In this document: positions 25,518 through 35,842 of the stretch, one piece after another
Layout of the letters: each line of letters begins with the position of its first letter
Position numbering within the stretch: the first letter of the stretch is position 1
Assembly: GCF_003730135.1 (NCBI RefSeq)
Contig: NZ_RJVO01000006.1
Span: 178,615-242,614, forward strand
DNA: 64,000 bases
Reading direction: 5' to 3'
From: Stagnimonas aquatica
GTDB lineage: Bacteria; Pseudomonadota; Gammaproteobacteria; Nevskiales; Nevskiaceae
The notes under the pieces: generated by a model
What the model was told of the DNA's origin: nothing
Databases searched by the model: none
What the model saw: the letters and a program-made list of their open reading frames with translations, nothing else
Position numbers and translations under genes: made by a program

Positions 25518-26840
25518 CCAGTAACGCAGGGCGCCACGGAACAACTCCCGCAGCACCGGCTTGCTCATCTCCAGTGGCGCGTTCTGCAACAGCCGCTGCT
25601 GCGGATAGGCGCCCTCGGCGAGGGCATCGAGATCGGCCTCGCCGTAACCGACGCCGGCCAGACCGTTGGGAATGCCGACCGCCTTCATCAGTTGCAGCAG
25701 CTTGCCGGCCAGGATCTCGCCGGCATCGGCGGCGCTGGCTCTGCGTGCATCGGCGCCCAGACAGATAGCGGCTTCCAGATGCTGCTCCGGGCAGGCACTG
25801 CAAGTGAGCCGGAACACTGCCGGCGCGTTGAGGATCACCGACATCCCATGCGGGACCAAGGCTTCGGGCACTTCGCCGGCCAGCTGCGGATAACCCGGCG
25901 CGCGGTAGTCGCGCACCAGGCCGGCGACCGAATAGCTCATGGCATGCGGGGCGTGCACGCCGGCGTTGCCGAAGGCGATGCCGGCCAGGGTCGCGGCCCA
26001 CATCACCTGCTCGCGCGCCTCGGCGTCGCTGGCGTCGGCCACCGCCCGCTCCAGATAGAGGCCCATCAGGCGCAAGGCCTCGCGGCAACCGAGATCGCTC
26101 CAGGGATTCGCCCCCTGGCTAAGCGGGCGCGCGCTGGGACGCGGCGGCGCGGGGCGACGCACGTAGGGCCGCGCGGTGTAGCTCTCCAGCGCGTGGCTGA
26201 GCACGTCGAAGCCGCTGGCCGCGACCACCTCGCCGGGCAGGCTGTCGGTGCAATCCGGATCCACCAGGGCCTCGGTCGGGCGCAGGGCGATGGAGGCGAT
26301 GCCGGTCTTCACCCCGCGTTCGAGCAGGTCGAAGATGGCGATGCCGGTCACCTCGCTGCCGGTGCCGCAGGTGGTCGGACAGGCGATGTGCGGCTTGAGT
26401 GGCCCCGGCACGGCGCGGCCCTCGCCGATGGGCGCGTTGACGTAGGCGAGGAAGTCGGCCGGATGGCTGGCGTAGAGGTTGGCGCCCTTGCAGGTATCCA
26501 TCACCGAGCCGCCGCCGAGCGAGACATAGCCATCGACCTTGGCCTCGGCTGCGAACGCCGCCGCTTCGCGGAACGACTGGTCGGTGGGCTCGACGCGGCA
26601 TTGGTCGTAGACCAGCACGTCCAGCCCGGCCGCCAGCAGCGAGGCCTTGACGGTGGCGAAGTGCGGCAGCGCCGCCAGCCGGGGATCGGTGAACAGCGCC
26701 ACCCGCTTCAGGCCCAGCACCAGGGCGCGGTCGCCGACTTCCTTCAGGCAGCCACGCCCGAAGGTGACCCGGGAAGCATCGACGGTGAAAGCGGTGTCGC
26801 CACCCGGAATCATCAGGGCGTGGTAGTGGCAGCAGGCCAA
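25515..26840 (-). CDS. Hydroxyacid-oxoacid transhydrogenase (iron-containing alcohol dehydrogenase family)
   Basis: 441 residues. It matches the ADHFE1-type transhydrogenase over its full length: N-terminal [22 protein letters not shown], the nucleotide loop [32 protein letters not shown], and the metal-binding His residues in VLSHALES and [13 protein letters not shown]. It couples oxidation of 4-hydroxybutyrate (or 3-hydroxybutyrate) to reduction of 2-oxoglutarate. The ending RGALRYW corresponds to the usual family end, so the gene looks complete although its TGA lies in a terminal inverted repeat. Confidence 0.88.
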   Translation of the reverse strand: MACCHYHALMIPGGDTAFTVDASRVTFGRGCLKEVGDRALVLGLKRVALFTDPRLAALPHFATVKASLLAAGLDVLVYDQCRVEPTDQSFREAAAFAAEAKVDGYVSLGGGSVMDTCKGANLYASHPADFLAYVNAPIGEGRAVPGPLKPHIACPTTCGTGSEVTGIAIFDLLERGVKTGIASIALRPTEALVDPDCTDSLPGEVVAASGFDVLSHALESYTARPYVRRPAPPRPSARPLSQGANPWSDLGCREALRLMGLYLERAVADASDAEAREQVMWAATLAGIAFGNAGVHAPHAMSYSVAGLVRDYRAPGYPQLAGEVPEALVPHGMSVILNAPAVFRLTCSACPEQHLEAAICLGADARRASAADAGEILAGKLLQLMKAVGIPNGLAGVGYGEADLDALAEGAYPQQRLLQNAPLEMSKPVLRELFRGALRYW

Positions 26841-26913
26841 GGGTCTCCTCCTCGTGCGTTTGCGCCCAGAGTAGCGGCGCGCGCGCCGGCCCGTCAGCCC
26901 CGCGCGCCGGGGC

Positions 26914-27678
26914 TCAGCGGCGCGTCGCGAACTGCGCCGCGAGCAGGGCCAGGTCTTCTTCGGTATCGACGCCGCGCGGCGGCGGGTTGTCGGTGGTGCC
27001 GAGCTTGATGCGAAAGCCGTGGTAGAGAGCGCGCAACTGTTCCAGGGCCTCGCAGTCTTCCAGCGGCGCCGGCGGCAGGCCGCTGAACTCGGCGAGCGCG
27101 CCGACCCGGTAGGCGTAGAGGCCGATATGCCGGAACGCCAGGCCCTCGGGCAGACGTGGCGCGCCGGCGGCGGAACCCTCGCGCTGCCAGGGGATCGGTG
27201 CGCGCGAGAAGTACAGCGCGTAGCCGCGACGGTCGCGGACCACCTTCACGACATTGGGATTGGCGAAATCGGCGGCCTCGTGCAGGCCGTGCGCGAGGGT
27301 GGCGATGTGCGCCTCCGGGTCCTCGGCCAGGAGCTGCGCGGCCTGGCGCACCAGCGCCGGCGGCATCAGCGGCTCGTCGCCCTGGACGTTGACGACAATG
27401 GCGTCCTGCGCCCAGCCGGCGGCGCGCGCCACCTCGTTGATGCGGTCGGTGCCGGACTGGTGGCGGGCGTCGGTCATCCGCACCTCGGCGCCAAAGGCTC
27501 GGCAGGCCGCGTACACCTCCTCGGCGTCGGTGGCGATCAGCACTTCCTCGGCGCCGGCCTGCAGCGCGGCTTCCCAGACCCAACGCACCACCGGCTTGCC
27601 GCCCAGCTCGCGCAGCACCTTGCGCGGCAACCGGGTAGAGCCCAGGCGCGCCGGGATCACCACCTTGAACGGCGTCAC
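26914..27678 (-). CDS. kdsB: 3-deoxy-manno-octulosonate cytidylyltransferase
   Basis: 254 residues from a GTG that overlaps the ycaR stop (GTGA). The nucleotide-binding start [17 protein letters not shown] is complete; further motifs are [29 protein letters not shown] and RHIGLYAYR. It activates KDO with CTP for addition to lipid A in the cytoplasm. It is the last gene of the msbA-lpxK-phosphatase-ycaR-kdsB unit. A longer in-frame ATG start would lie inside ycaR. Confidence 0.96.
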   Translation of the reverse strand: MTPFKVVIPARLGSTRLPRKVLRELGGKPVVRWVWEAALQAGAEEVLIATDAEEVYAACRAFGAEVRMTDARHQSGTDRINEVARAAGWAQDAIVVNVQGDEPLMPPALVRQAAQLLAEDPEAHIATLAHGLHEAADFANPNVVKVVRDRRGYALYFSRAPIPWQREGSAAGAPRLPEGLAFRHIGLYAYRVGALAEFSGLPPAPLEDCEALEQLRALYHGFRIKLGTTDNPPPRGVDTEEDLALLAAQFATRR

Positions 27679-27863
27679 TTCAACTGCTCCGCTTCGGCCT
27701 CGCTCAGGGCGCGGGCCTCTTCTTCCAGCATCACCGGCACGCCGTCGCGCACCGGGTAGGCCAGCCGCGAGGCGCGGCACCACAGCTCGTTGTGCTCAGG
27801 CCTGTAGACCAGGGGAGCCTGGCTGACCGGGCAGACCAGGATTTCCAGCAGGCGTTTGTCCAT
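27675..27863 (-). CDS. ycaR: Trm112/YcaR-family small protein
   Basis: 62 residues. It has the Trm112-like pattern [12 protein letters not shown] near the start, [29 protein letters not shown]. Of the usual two N-terminal CxxC-type cysteines only one remains (CPVS instead of CPxC). It is regularly found between lpxK and kdsB in gammaproteobacteria; function there unproved. A second ATG two codons earlier (27869) is possible and would overlap the phosphatase stop. Confidence 0.9.
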   Translation of the reverse strand: MDKRLLEILVCPVSQAPLVYRPEHNELWCRASRLAYPVRDGVPVMLEEEARALSEAEAEQLK

Positions 27864-27865
27864 CG

Positions 27866-28567
27866 TCATTCTCGGCGCAAAATCTTGTCGACCACCTGGT
27901 TGGCCCACCAGCTGGCGTGGAAGGAGGCGTTCACGGCGTCGCGGTCGTAGACCGTTTCCACCCATTCGCGGAACGGCGTGCCGTGCGCGGCGTGGTAGTC
28001 GCGGTAGACCTCGAAGAAATGATCGAGCACGCCGGTCTTGGCCTGGCGCACATGGCCGTGCTGCCAGAACTCCATCTGCTTGAGCGCGACCTCCAGCGGC
28101 GCGTTCTCGCGCAGCAGCAGGTAGAGCGCGCTGGCCAGCCCGGCGCGGTCGGCGCCCGACTTGCAGTGGATCAGGATCGGCTGCGGCTGGCTGACGAAGA
28201 GCGCATCCAGGCCGAGGATCTCCTCGCGGGTCGGCGCGTCGCGCGAGCGCATCGGGAAGTGCAGCAGCTTCAGGCCGGCCTGCTCGCAGGCTTCCCACTC
28301 CAGCACATTGGAGCCGATGTGCGCCTCGCTACCACGCAGATTGAGCACGGTCTTGACCCCGGCGCGGGCGGCGGCGCGCAACTGGTAGGGCATGGGATGC
28401 GCCGAGCGGTACAAGCCCGGCACCACCTGCTTGCGCAGGTTGTAGAACACCCGGAAGAAGGCGTGATCGTAGAAGATCGCGTTCAGCCAGACGTAGACGC
28501 GGCGCCAGAAGCTGAGCTTGGGCGCAGGCGGAGGCAGCTCCGGAAGTTTGATCGGCAGGTCGCTCAT
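27866..28567 (-). CDS. Cysteine-based (dual-specificity-like) protein phosphatase
   Basis: 233 residues from ATG 28567. The phosphatase loop [10 protein letters not shown] (about residues 134-143) has the CX5R signature with Cys135 as nucleophile and Arg141. An upstream Asp in [10 protein letters not shown] may be the general acid. There is no signal peptide; one hydrophobic/aromatic stretch near residues 20-45 may contact the membrane. Its position inside a lipid A/KDO operon, overlapping lpxK by 4 bases, suggests a lipid or sugar phosphate, or a regulatory phosphotyrosine, as substrate (inference). Confidence 0.82.
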   Translation of the reverse strand: MSDLPIKLPELPPPAPKLSFWRRVYVWLNAIFYDHAFFRVFYNLRKQVVPGLYRSAHPMPYQLRAAARAGVKTVLNLRGSEAHIGSNVLEWEACEQAGLKLLHFPMRSRDAPTREEILGLDALFVSQPQPILIHCKSGADRAGLASALYLLLRENAPLEVALKQMEFWQHGHVRQAKTGVLDHFFEVYRDYHAAHGTPFREWVETVYDRDAVNASFHASWWANQVVDKILRRE

Positions 28568-29571
28568 GTCGGGGAGATTGGCCACGGCTTCGACAGCGCG
28601 GCTCGCAGGGATTGTCTCACAGGCTCTTCGGCACCCGGCGCGAAGGCGGCGGTCACCGGCACCGCCCACAGCCGGGCATCGGCACAGGCGCGGCATTTCA
28701 CCGCGTCCTTCTCGGTCATCAGCACCGGCAGGCCGTCGCCGAAGGCGAGGTCCTCGGCGCGGTAGGCGTGGTGGTCGGGGTAGGCATGGGGCAAGACCTT
28801 AAGCCCCTGCTGTTGCAGGCTGGCGAAGAAACGCTGCGGGTTGCCGATGCCGGCGACCGCGTGCACCGGCTCCCCGGTGAAGGCGGCGAGCGGCCGTGGC
28901 TCGCCACCGGCCAAGGGCCAGGCCGCGCCGGGTAGCAGATCGAAACGCAGCGCCCGGTCGCCATAGGCCTCGGGCGCGCCGCCGTTCACCAACAGCAGCT
29001 CGCACTGCTCAGCGCGCGCCGGGGGCTCGCGCAGGGGGCCGGCCGGCAGCCGCCAGCCATTGCCGTGGCCGCGCGCACCGTCGATCACGCAGATCTCCAG
29101 ATCACGCGCCAGCCGGTAGTGCTGAAGGCCGTCGTCGCAGACCAGCACATCCACGTCCGGATGCGCCGCCAGTAGCGCGCGCCCGGCCTCGGCACGGCGC
29201 GGCGCCACCGCCAAGGGCACGCCGCTGCGCAGCACGATCAAGAGCGGCTCGTCGCCCACCGCCGCCGGATCGCTGTCGGCACGGACCAACTGCGGAAACG
29301 GACCGCGCCCGCCATAGCCGCGCGAGATCACCCCCGGCCGGCGGCCCAGGGCGCGCAACTGCTCGACCAGGGCCAGGGTCAGCGGCGTCTTGCCGGTGCC
29401 GCCGACCGCGATGTTGCCGACCACGATCACCGGCACCGGCAACCGCTCGGCTTTGGCGCGCTGGCGTTGGGCCAGGGCATCGGCGACCACGCCGTAGAGC
29501 GCCGCCAGCGGTCGCAGCGCCAGCGGCGGCGCCTGCGGGCGCCACCAGAGCGTCTGCAAGGCCTCCTTCAT
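28564..29571 (-). CDS. lpxK: Tetraacyldisaccharide 4'-kinase
   Basis: 335 residues. The N-terminus PPLALRPLAALYGVV precedes the P-loop VVGNIAVGGTGKTP. Other motifs: SRGYGGRG, VGDEPLL, VCDDGLQHYRLARDLEICVID and the GIGNPQRFFASL region. It phosphorylates the 4' position of the lipid A precursor at the inner membrane. The 94 bases to msbA upstream hold no gene, and the same direction supports one operon. Confidence 0.96.
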   Translation of the reverse strand: MKEALQTLWWRPQAPPLALRPLAALYGVVADALAQRQRAKAERLPVPVIVVGNIAVGGTGKTPLTLALVEQLRALGRRPGVISRGYGGRGPFPQLVRADSDPAAVGDEPLLIVLRSGVPLAVAPRRAEAGRALLAAHPDVDVLVCDDGLQHYRLARDLEICVIDGARGHGNGWRLPAGPLREPPARAEQCELLLVNGGAPEAYGDRALRFDLLPGAAWPLAGGEPRPLAAFTGEPVHAVAGIGNPQRFFASLQQQGLKVLPHAYPDHHAYRAEDLAFGDGLPVLMTEKDAVKCRACADARLWAVPVTAAFAPGAEEPVRQSLRAALSKPWPISPT

Positions 29572-29665
29572 GCCGCCACTCGGCGCTGGGCCTGGGCAGG
29601 CCGAATACCGCGCAGAGGAAGTGGCGGGGCGGCCTTTGCCGTCGCTGCTTTCGCGGCGGGTCGAC

Positions 29666-31432
29666 TCATGCCGCCGCGTCGTCCTCGCGGAACTGCAAAC
29701 GGTGCAGCGCCGCGTAGGCGCCGCCGCGCGCGAGCAGCTCGGCATGGCTGCCCTGCTCGACGATGCGTCCCTCGTGCATCACCACGATCAGGTCGGCGTT
29801 CTGGATGGTGGATAGCCGGTGCGCGATCACCAGGGTGGTGCGGCCCTTCACCAGCTCTTCCAGCGCCTGCTGGATGGCGCGCTCGGACTCGCTGTCGAGC
29901 GCCGAGGTGGCCTCGTCGAGGATCAGGATGGGCGCGTCCTTGAGCAGGGCGCGGGCAATGGCCAGGCGCTGGCGCTGGCCGCCGGAGAGCATGGCGCCGT
30001 CCTGGCCGATAGGCGTGTCCAGGCCCTGCGGCAGGCCGGCGATGAAGTCCCAGGCATAGGCGCGGCGGGCGGCGGTTTCGATGGCCTCGCGGCTGACCTC
30101 GGGCGCACCGTAGGCGATGTTCTCGCCCACCGTGGCGTTGAACAGCACCACGTTCTGGTCGACCAGCGCGATCTGTCGGCGCAGGTCGATCAGCGGGTAG
30201 TCGCGCAGATCGTGGCCGTCCAGCAACACGCGGCCGCTGTCGGGGTCGTAGAAGCGCGGGATCAGCGACAGCAGGGTGCTCTTGCCGCTGCCGGACTTGC
30301 CGACGAAGGCCACCGTGCGGCCGGCCGGGATGTCCAGGCTGACGCCGCTCAGCGCCGGCCGCGCCTCGGCGCTGTAGGCGAAGCGCACGTCCTCGAAGCG
30401 CAGGTCGCCACGGGCGCGGACGAGCGCGCGCTGGCCCTGGTCGTTCTCGGCCGGAGTGTCGAGAAAGGCGAACAGGTCGGCACCGGCAACCAGGCCGCGC
30501 TGCAATTTCTCCGACAGGCCGGTCATCGCCGACAGCGGCTGGCGCAGCATCAGCATGGCGCCGATGAAGGACACGAAAGTGCCCGGCGTCATCGTCTCCA
30601 GCATCGCCGGCTGGGTCGCCAGCCAGACCAGCAGGGAGACGCCGACCGCCGCGATCAGCTCCAGCGAGCCATTGCTGGCGGCGGCGGTGGCGGTCATCTT
30701 CAGGCTGTTGCGGCGCAGGTAGTCGTCGAGCTTGGCGAAGGCGCCCATCGCCAGCCGCTCGCCGCCGTAGACCTTGAGCACCCGGCGGCCGGAGATCGCC
30801 TCATCGGCGGCATGGGTGATGCCGCCCACCGAGGTCTGGATGCGTGCCGAAACGGTGCGGAAGCGGCGGTTGACCCAGTTCACCGAGAACGACACCGGCG
30901 GCGCGATGAACAGCACGAACAGGGTGAGCTTCCAGCTGGTGTAGAGCATCAGGCCGATCAGGCCGACGGCGGTGAGAAAGCCGCGGATGCCGTCGGCGAA
31001 CACCTGGCTGGCGGTCTCGGCGATCTGGCCGGTGTGGTAGGTGAGCTTGGCCTGCAAGTCGGCGGTGCGGCTACGGTCGTGGTGCGCCACCGGCAGGCTG
31101 AGCATGTGCGCGAACACCTGCCGGCGCAGCTTGGACACCACCGCCTGCCCGACCGAGGCCATCGCGTAGGACGACAGGAAGCCGACCACGCCGCGCAGCA
31201 GGAACAGGCCGAGGATCGCCCAGGGCATCCAGCGGATCACCACCGGATCGCGGTCGATGAAACTGCCGTCGGTGAGCGGCTTGATGAGACGCGCCACCGA
31301 AACCTCGGAGGCAGCGAACAGCAGCATCGAGCCCAAGGCCAGCACGAACATGCGCCAGTGCGGCGCGGCATAGCGCATCAGCCGGCGGTAGACCGGCCAG
31401 GGCTGGAAGTCGGGTGTGGCAGCTTGGTTCAC
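29666..31432 (-). CDS. msbA: Lipid A export ATP-binding/permease protein MsbA
   Basis: 588 residues, a half-transporter with six membrane segments in residues about 25-320 and a C-terminal ABC ATPase. Walker A is GKSGSGKST, the signature is LSGGQRQRLAIARA and Walker B is LILDEATSALD, followed by the H-loop IAHRLST. It flips core-lipid A across the inner membrane. First gene of the lipid A/KDO unit; divergent from the HIT gene, with only 108 bases between. Confidence 0.95.
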   Translation of the reverse strand: MNQAATPDFQPWPVYRRLMRYAAPHWRMFVLALGSMLLFAASEVSVARLIKPLTDGSFIDRDPVVIRWMPWAILGLFLLRGVVGFLSSYAMASVGQAVVSKLRRQVFAHMLSLPVAHHDRSRTADLQAKLTYHTGQIAETASQVFADGIRGFLTAVGLIGLMLYTSWKLTLFVLFIAPPVSFSVNWVNRRFRTVSARIQTSVGGITHAADEAISGRRVLKVYGGERLAMGAFAKLDDYLRRNSLKMTATAAASNGSLELIAAVGVSLLVWLATQPAMLETMTPGTFVSFIGAMLMLRQPLSAMTGLSEKLQRGLVAGADLFAFLDTPAENDQGQRALVRARGDLRFEDVRFAYSAEARPALSGVSLDIPAGRTVAFVGKSGSGKSTLLSLIPRFYDPDSGRVLLDGHDLRDYPLIDLRRQIALVDQNVVLFNATVGENIAYGAPEVSREAIETAARRAYAWDFIAGLPQGLDTPIGQDGAMLSGGQRQRLAIARALLKDAPILILDEATSALDSESERAIQQALEELVKGRTTLVIAHRLSTIQNADLIVVMHEGRIVEQGSHAELLARGGAYAALHRLQFREDDAAA

Positions 31433-31540
31433 GTCGCGGGAGTCATGAAAACTTGAGGCCGCATGGTATCAGGGGCGCCGGCGCCGCCCGGCCCTGGCCT
31501 ATCATCGGCCCCTGCCCTCGTCGCCCTATCGGAGCCCGCC

Positions 31541-31897
31541 GTGACCACGCCCGCCGTCAGCAAGACCCTGTTCGAGAAAATCATCGACCGCGAGCTGCCC
31601 GCCACCATCGTCTATGAGGACGAGCTCTGCCTGGCGTTCAAGGACATCCATCCCTGCGCGCCCATGCATGTGCTGCTGGTGCCGAAGAAGCCCATCGTCC
31701 AGCTCAGCCAGGCGGCGCCGGAAGACCAGGCGCTGCTCGGCCACCTGATGCTCACCGCCACCAAGGTCGCGGCCCTGGAGGGCCTGGGCGAGGCCTATCG
31801 TCTGGTCATCAACAACGGCGCGGCGGCGGGGATGAGCGTGTCGCACCTGCATCTGCATCTGATCGGCGGCCGTCCGCTGAAGTGGCCGCCGGCCTGA
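31541..31897 (+). CDS. HIT-family nucleotide hydrolase (HinT-like)
   Basis: 118 residues from a GTG preceded by GGAG. The histidine triad is SHLHLHLIGG near residue 105-113, preceded by the conserved NNGAAAGMSV segment; DIHPCAPMHVLLVPKKPI is the other family block. Members hydrolyse purine nucleoside phosphoramidates. The protein ends WPP, as in HinT. No start upstream would be more typical in length. Confidence 0.93.
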   Translation: MTTPAVSKTLFEKIIDRELPATIVYEDELCLAFKDIHPCAPMHVLLVPKKPIVQLSQAAPEDQALLGHLMLTATKVAALEGLGEAYRLVINNGAAAGMSVSHLHLHLIGGRPLKWPPA

Positions 31898-31944
31898 AGC
31901 CGAGGCCAGCGTAGGCCTGCTGCCGAGCACCGCCCCCACCCCGG

Positions 31945-31968
31945 CCCTCCCCCGCAAGCGGGGGAGGG
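31945..31968. repeat. C/G-asymmetric hairpin repeat
   Basis: CCCTCCCCCGC at 31945-31955 is followed by AA and its exact reverse complement at 31958-31968. It lies between the convergent HIT and histidine kinase genes. A sister hairpin with the same CCCT..CCC character is at 42341-42365. There is no T-tract, so it is not a classic terminator. Confidence 0.6.
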
Positions 31969-31996
31969 AGACAGACCGCTCGGGCAGGCCGCCGCG

Positions 31997-34534
31997 CTAG
32001 TCCTTGAGAGTGAAGTAAAAAGTCGAGCCCTGGCCTGGCTCGGACTCCACCCAGATGCGCCCGCCGTGGTGGCGCACGATCTTCTGGCACAGCGCCAGGC
32101 CGATGCCGGTGCCCTCGTAGTCCTCGCTGCTGTGCAGGCGCTGGAAAATCTCGAAGATGCGCTCGCGGTGCTCCGGGGCGATGCCGATGCCCTGATCGCG
32201 CACCGAAAAGCACCAGCCCTCGGCGGTGTGCCGGGCGCTGATGTGGACCTTGGGTTGCGCCCCTGGCTGGAACTTCAGGCCGTTGCCGATCAGGTTCTGC
32301 AGCAACTGGTTCAGCTCCAGTTCGGAGCCGCGCACCACCGGCAGCGGATCGTGCGTGACGAGCGCCCCGCGCTCCTCGATGGCGGCGCGCAACTGGGTCT
32401 CCACCTGCTTGAGCAGGCGTTCGCAATCGACCTGGGTGAAGCCGCTGTCCTGCCCGACTTTCGAGAACGCCAGCAGGCCGTCGATCAGCGACTGCATGTG
32501 CATGGAGCTATCGACCAGGTAGTCGAGGTATTCATCGGCCTCGCCATCGAGCTGGCCGCCGTAGCGCTTCTTGAGCAACTGCGCGAAACCGACCACGCCA
32601 CGCAGCGGTGCGCGCAGGTCGTGCGAGGCCACGTAGGCGAACTGCCGCAACTCCTGGTTGCTGCGCGACAGCTCCTCGGCGTACTGCGCCAGCCGGTTCT
32701 CCACCGCCTTGCGCTCGCTGATGTCGCGCACCGCAGCGGTGGCGTACTCGCCGCCGCCGGACTCCATCGGACTCAGGCTGATCTCGATGGCGAACTCGCT
32801 GCCGTCGCTGCGCAGCCCCATCAGCTCCAGCCCCACGCCCATGGGCCGCACCCTCGGGTCGTGGAAATAGCCCTGGCGGTGACCGGCGTGGCGCGCGCGC
32901 AACGGTGCCGGCATCAGCATCTCCACCGGCCGGCCGATGAGCTGCTCGCGCGGGTAGCCGAACAGCCGCTCGGTCTGGGCGTTGACCAGGGCGATGTGGC
33001 CTTCGCGGTCGATGATGACCATGGCGTCCGGCGCGGTTTCCAGCAGCGAGCGGAAGCGCTGCTCGGCGCGCTTGCGCTCGCCGATGTCGCGGCCGATGGT
33101 GGAGGCGCCCACCACATGTCCCTGCGCGTCACGGATCGGCGAGATGGTCAGCGACATGTCGATGCGCCGGCCATCCTTGGCCAGGCGCTGGGTCTCGAAG
33201 TGCTGCACCTGCTCGCCCTGGCGCACCCGCGCCAGCAGTTGCTCCTCCTCGTGCTGCTTCTCGGGCGGGAACAGGATGCGCACGTCCTGGCCGATGATCT
33301 CCTCGGCGCTGTAGCCGTAGCTGGCCTCCGCCGCCTTGTTCCAGGCGGTGATCCGGCCCCGGGTGTCCTTGCCGAGGATGGAGTCGTTGGAAGACTCGAC
33401 GATGGCCGCCAGCCGCACCGCCGCGTCGCGCTCGCGCTTGGCCTGGGTGATGTCGCGGATCGCCGCCGTCACCCAGGTGCCCTGCTCGGTCTCCAGCGGG
33501 CTCAGGCTGATCTCGATGGGGAATTCGCTGCCGTCCGAACGCCGGCCGGACAACTCCAGCCCGGCACCCATCTCGCGCACCTTGGGGGCGTGGAAGAAGC
33601 CGGAACGATGATTGACGTGCTGGCCGCGCAGCCGCTCGGGGATCAGTACCTCCACCGGCTGGCCGATCAGCTCCTCGCGACGGCAGCCGAAGATGCGCTC
33701 GGTCTGGGCGTTGACCAGCCGGATCTGGCCGGTCTGGTCGATGATGACCATGGCGTCCGGCGCGGTTTCCAGCAGCGCGCGGAAGCGCTGCTCGGCCTTC
33801 TTGCGCTCGGTCATGTCGCGCACTGCGGCGGTGCCCCAGAGACCGTCCTCGGTCTCCAGCGGACTCAGGCTGATCTCGATGGGAAACTCGCTGCCATCCT
33901 TGCGCCGACCCCAGAGTTCCAGCCCGCTGCCCATCTCGCGCAGCTTGGGTGCTGCGAAGTAGCCACTCCGGTGCTCGCCGTGCTTGGCGCGGTAGCGCTC
34001 CGGCATCAGCACCTCGATGGGCTTGCCGACCAGCGCCGCGCGCTGGTAGCCGAACAGGCGCTCGGCCTGGGCGTTGATGAGGCGGATGTCGCCGCGCTGG
34101 TCGATGATGACCATCGCATCCGGCGCCGACTCCAGCAGCGCGCGGAATTTCTCGTTGGCCTTGCGCCGCTCGCTGGCATCGCGGATCGCGGCGGTGGCGA
34201 ACAGGCCGCGCGCGGTGCGCAGCGGGCTAAGGCTGATTTCCACGGGGAACTCGGCACCGTCCTTGCGCCGGCCCGCCAGTTCCGCGCCCGCGCCCATGCC
34301 ACGCAGCTTGGGCTCGGCGAAGTAGCCGTCGCGCAGCATCGAATGGCGGCCCCGGTAGCGCTCCGGCACCAGCATCTCGATCGACTGCCCGAGCAGCTCG
34401 CCACGGCCGTAGCCGAACAGCCGCTCGGTCTGGGCGTTGACCAGCAGGATCAGCCCCTCGCTGTCGATCAGGATGGCGGCATCCGGCGCGGATTCCAGCA
34501 GATCGCGATACCACTGAGGATCGACTTCGGTCAT
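31997..34534 (-). CDS. Soluble multi-PAS sensor histidine kinase
   Basis: 845 residues from ATG 34534, with no membrane segment or signal. Five PAS domains follow one another: about 9-123, 130-244, 251-365, 375-486 and 494-608. Four of them (1, 2, 3 and 5) are close copies with the repeated phrases [24 protein letters not shown] and [12 protein letters not shown]; the fourth is different ([21 protein letters not shown]). HisKA has the phospho-acceptor His638 in [11 protein letters not shown], then HATPase_c ([26 protein letters not shown]). It is of the phytochrome-like kinase type. No response regulator gene is adjacent. Confidence 0.92.
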   Translation of the reverse strand: MTEVDPQWYRDLLESAPDAAILIDSEGLILLVNAQTERLFGYGRGELLGQSIEMLVPERYRGRHSMLRDGYFAEPKLRGMGAGAELAGRRKDGAEFPVEISLSPLRTARGLFATAAIRDASERRKANEKFRALLESAPDAMVIIDQRGDIRLINAQAERLFGYQRAALVGKPIEVLMPERYRAKHGEHRSGYFAAPKLREMGSGLELWGRRKDGSEFPIEISLSPLETEDGLWGTAAVRDMTERKKAEQRFRALLETAPDAMVIIDQTGQIRLVNAQTERIFGCRREELIGQPVEVLIPERLRGQHVNHRSGFFHAPKVREMGAGLELSGRRSDGSEFPIEISLSPLETEQGTWVTAAIRDITQAKRERDAAVRLAAIVESSNDSILGKDTRGRITAWNKAAEASYGYSAEEIIGQDVRILFPPEKQHEEEQLLARVRQGEQVQHFETQRLAKDGRRIDMSLTISPIRDAQGHVVGASTIGRDIGERKRAEQRFRSLLETAPDAMVIIDREGHIALVNAQTERLFGYPREQLIGRPVEMLMPAPLRARHAGHRQGYFHDPRVRPMGVGLELMGLRSDGSEFAIEISLSPMESGGGEYATAAVRDISERKAVENRLAQYAEELSRSNQELRQFAYVASHDLRAPLRGVVGFAQLLKKRYGGQLDGEADEYLDYLVDSSMHMQSLIDGLLAFSKVGQDSGFTQVDCERLLKQVETQLRAAIEERGALVTHDPLPVVRGSELELNQLLQNLIGNGLKFQPGAQPKVHISARHTAEGWCFSVRDQGIGIAPEHRERIFEIFQRLHSSEDYEGTGIGLALCQKIVRHHGGRIWVESEPGQGSTFYFTLKD

Positions 34535-34747
34535 GGTGGCCGCAGACGCAAATCGGATGATGGCGACCAGTCTGGCACGCTGACGTGCCGCGACCGCCTC
34601 CGGTCGGCCGACCGTCGCCACCGCCCGACGGCCGGCCGCCTGGCCTACCATGCCCGCAGCCCGGCAAGCCCGCCGGCGCGGGCCCGGCCACGCCGCCCCC
34701 AGACCCAGCATCGGCCCTGCCCCCAGAGCAAGAAAAGCCCCAGGCAA

Positions 34748-35815
34748 ATGTCCCCAAATCCGCCGCGCAAGATCATCCATCTGGACATGGACGCCTACTA
34801 CGCCTCGGTCGAGCAGCGCGACGACCCGGCGCTGCGCGGCCGGCCGGTGGTGGTGGCCTGGCGCGGCGCGCGTTCGGTGGTCTGCGCCGCCTCCTACGAG
34901 GCGCGCCGCTACGGCGTGCGCTCGGCGATGCCGGCGGTGCGCGCCGAGCGCCTGTGCCCGGAGGCGGTGTTCGTGCCGCCGGACTTCGTGCGCTACCGCG
35001 CGGTGTCGCGGGCGGTGCGGGAAATCCTTGCCCGCCACAGCGAGCTGATCGAGCCCTTGTCGCTGGACGAGGCCTATGTGGATGTCAGCACCAACAAGCT
35101 GGGCCTGGCGACCGCCACCGAAGTCGCCCAGGCGATGCGCGCTGCGATCCGCGAGGAGTTGCAGCTCACCGCCTCCGCCGGAGTCGCTCCCAACAAATTC
35201 CTGGCCAAGATCGCCAGCGACTGGCGCAAGCCGGATGGTCTGTTCGTGATCCGCCCCGAGCAGGTCGAGCGCTTTCTCGAACCACTACCGGTCGCGCGCA
35301 TTCCCGGCGTCGGCAAGGTGATGGAGCAGCGGCTGAAGGAACTGGGCATCAGCACCGTCGGCGAGCTGCGGCAATGGCCGGCGGCGGCGCTGCTGGAACG
35401 CTTCGGCCGCTACGGCCAGCGCCTGCACGAACTGGCGCGCGGCATCGACGAGCATCCGGTACAGCCGGACCGGCCGACGCAGTCGATCTCCGCCGAAGAC
35501 ACCTTCGCCACCGACGTCACCCTGGCCGAAACCGAGGACAGCCTCCGCCGCCTGGCGGAAAAGGTCTGGGCCGCCTCCCGCCGCGAAACCCGGGTGGCGC
35601 GCACCGTGGTCCTGAAGCTCAAGACCGCGCAGTTCCAGGTGCTGACCCGCAGCCAGACCGGCAGCACGCCACCCGCATCCTGCGAGGCGCTGACCGCCAC
35701 CGCCCTGGCGCTGCGTGAGCGCATCGAAGACCACGGTCAACGCTACCGGCTGGTGGGGGTCGGGCTGAGCAACTTCCGGGAACCGGAAGAACTGCCGCAA
35801 CCGGGGCTGTTCTAG
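34748..35815 (+). CDS. dinB: DNA polymerase IV (Y-family translesion polymerase)
   Basis: 355 residues. Catalytic acids are in [15 protein letters not shown] (Asp13 and neighbours) and [10 protein letters not shown]; the steric-gate Tyr/Phe region is in DAYYAS. The little-finger domain follows, and the protein ends QPGLF, matching the beta-clamp-binding pentapeptide. It performs error-prone bypass of DNA lesions. Start ATG 34748 gives the usual short N-terminus. No LexA box was found by eye in the 213 bases to the divergent kinase gene. Confidence 0.95.
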   Translation: MSPNPPRKIIHLDMDAYYASVEQRDDPALRGRPVVVAWRGARSVVCAASYEARRYGVRSAMPAVRAERLCPEAVFVPPDFVRYRAVSRAVREILARHSELIEPLSLDEAYVDVSTNKLGLATATEVAQAMRAAIREELQLTASAGVAPNKFLAKIASDWRKPDGLFVIRPEQVERFLEPLPVARIPGVGKVMEQRLKELGISTVGELRQWPAAALLERFGRYGQRLHELARGIDEHPVQPDRPTQSISAEDTFATDVTLAETEDSLRRLAEKVWAASRRETRVARTVVLKLKTAQFQVLTRSQTGSTPPASCEALTATALALRERIEDHGQRYRLVGVGLSNFREPEELPQPGLF

Positions 35816-35842
35816 CGCCGGTCGCCGCGCCTGGGATCGGCC

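Noticed and set aside
25515..25560. Truncation of the transhydrogenase by the inverted-repeat element
   Set aside because: The last residues (RGALRYW) line up with the normal family C-terminus, so the protein appears complete although the stop is supplied by the element.
34585..35718. 377-codon frame overlapping dinB in another phase
   Set aside because: Proline/Arg/Gly-rich shadow; dinB in its own frame has all polymerase motifs.
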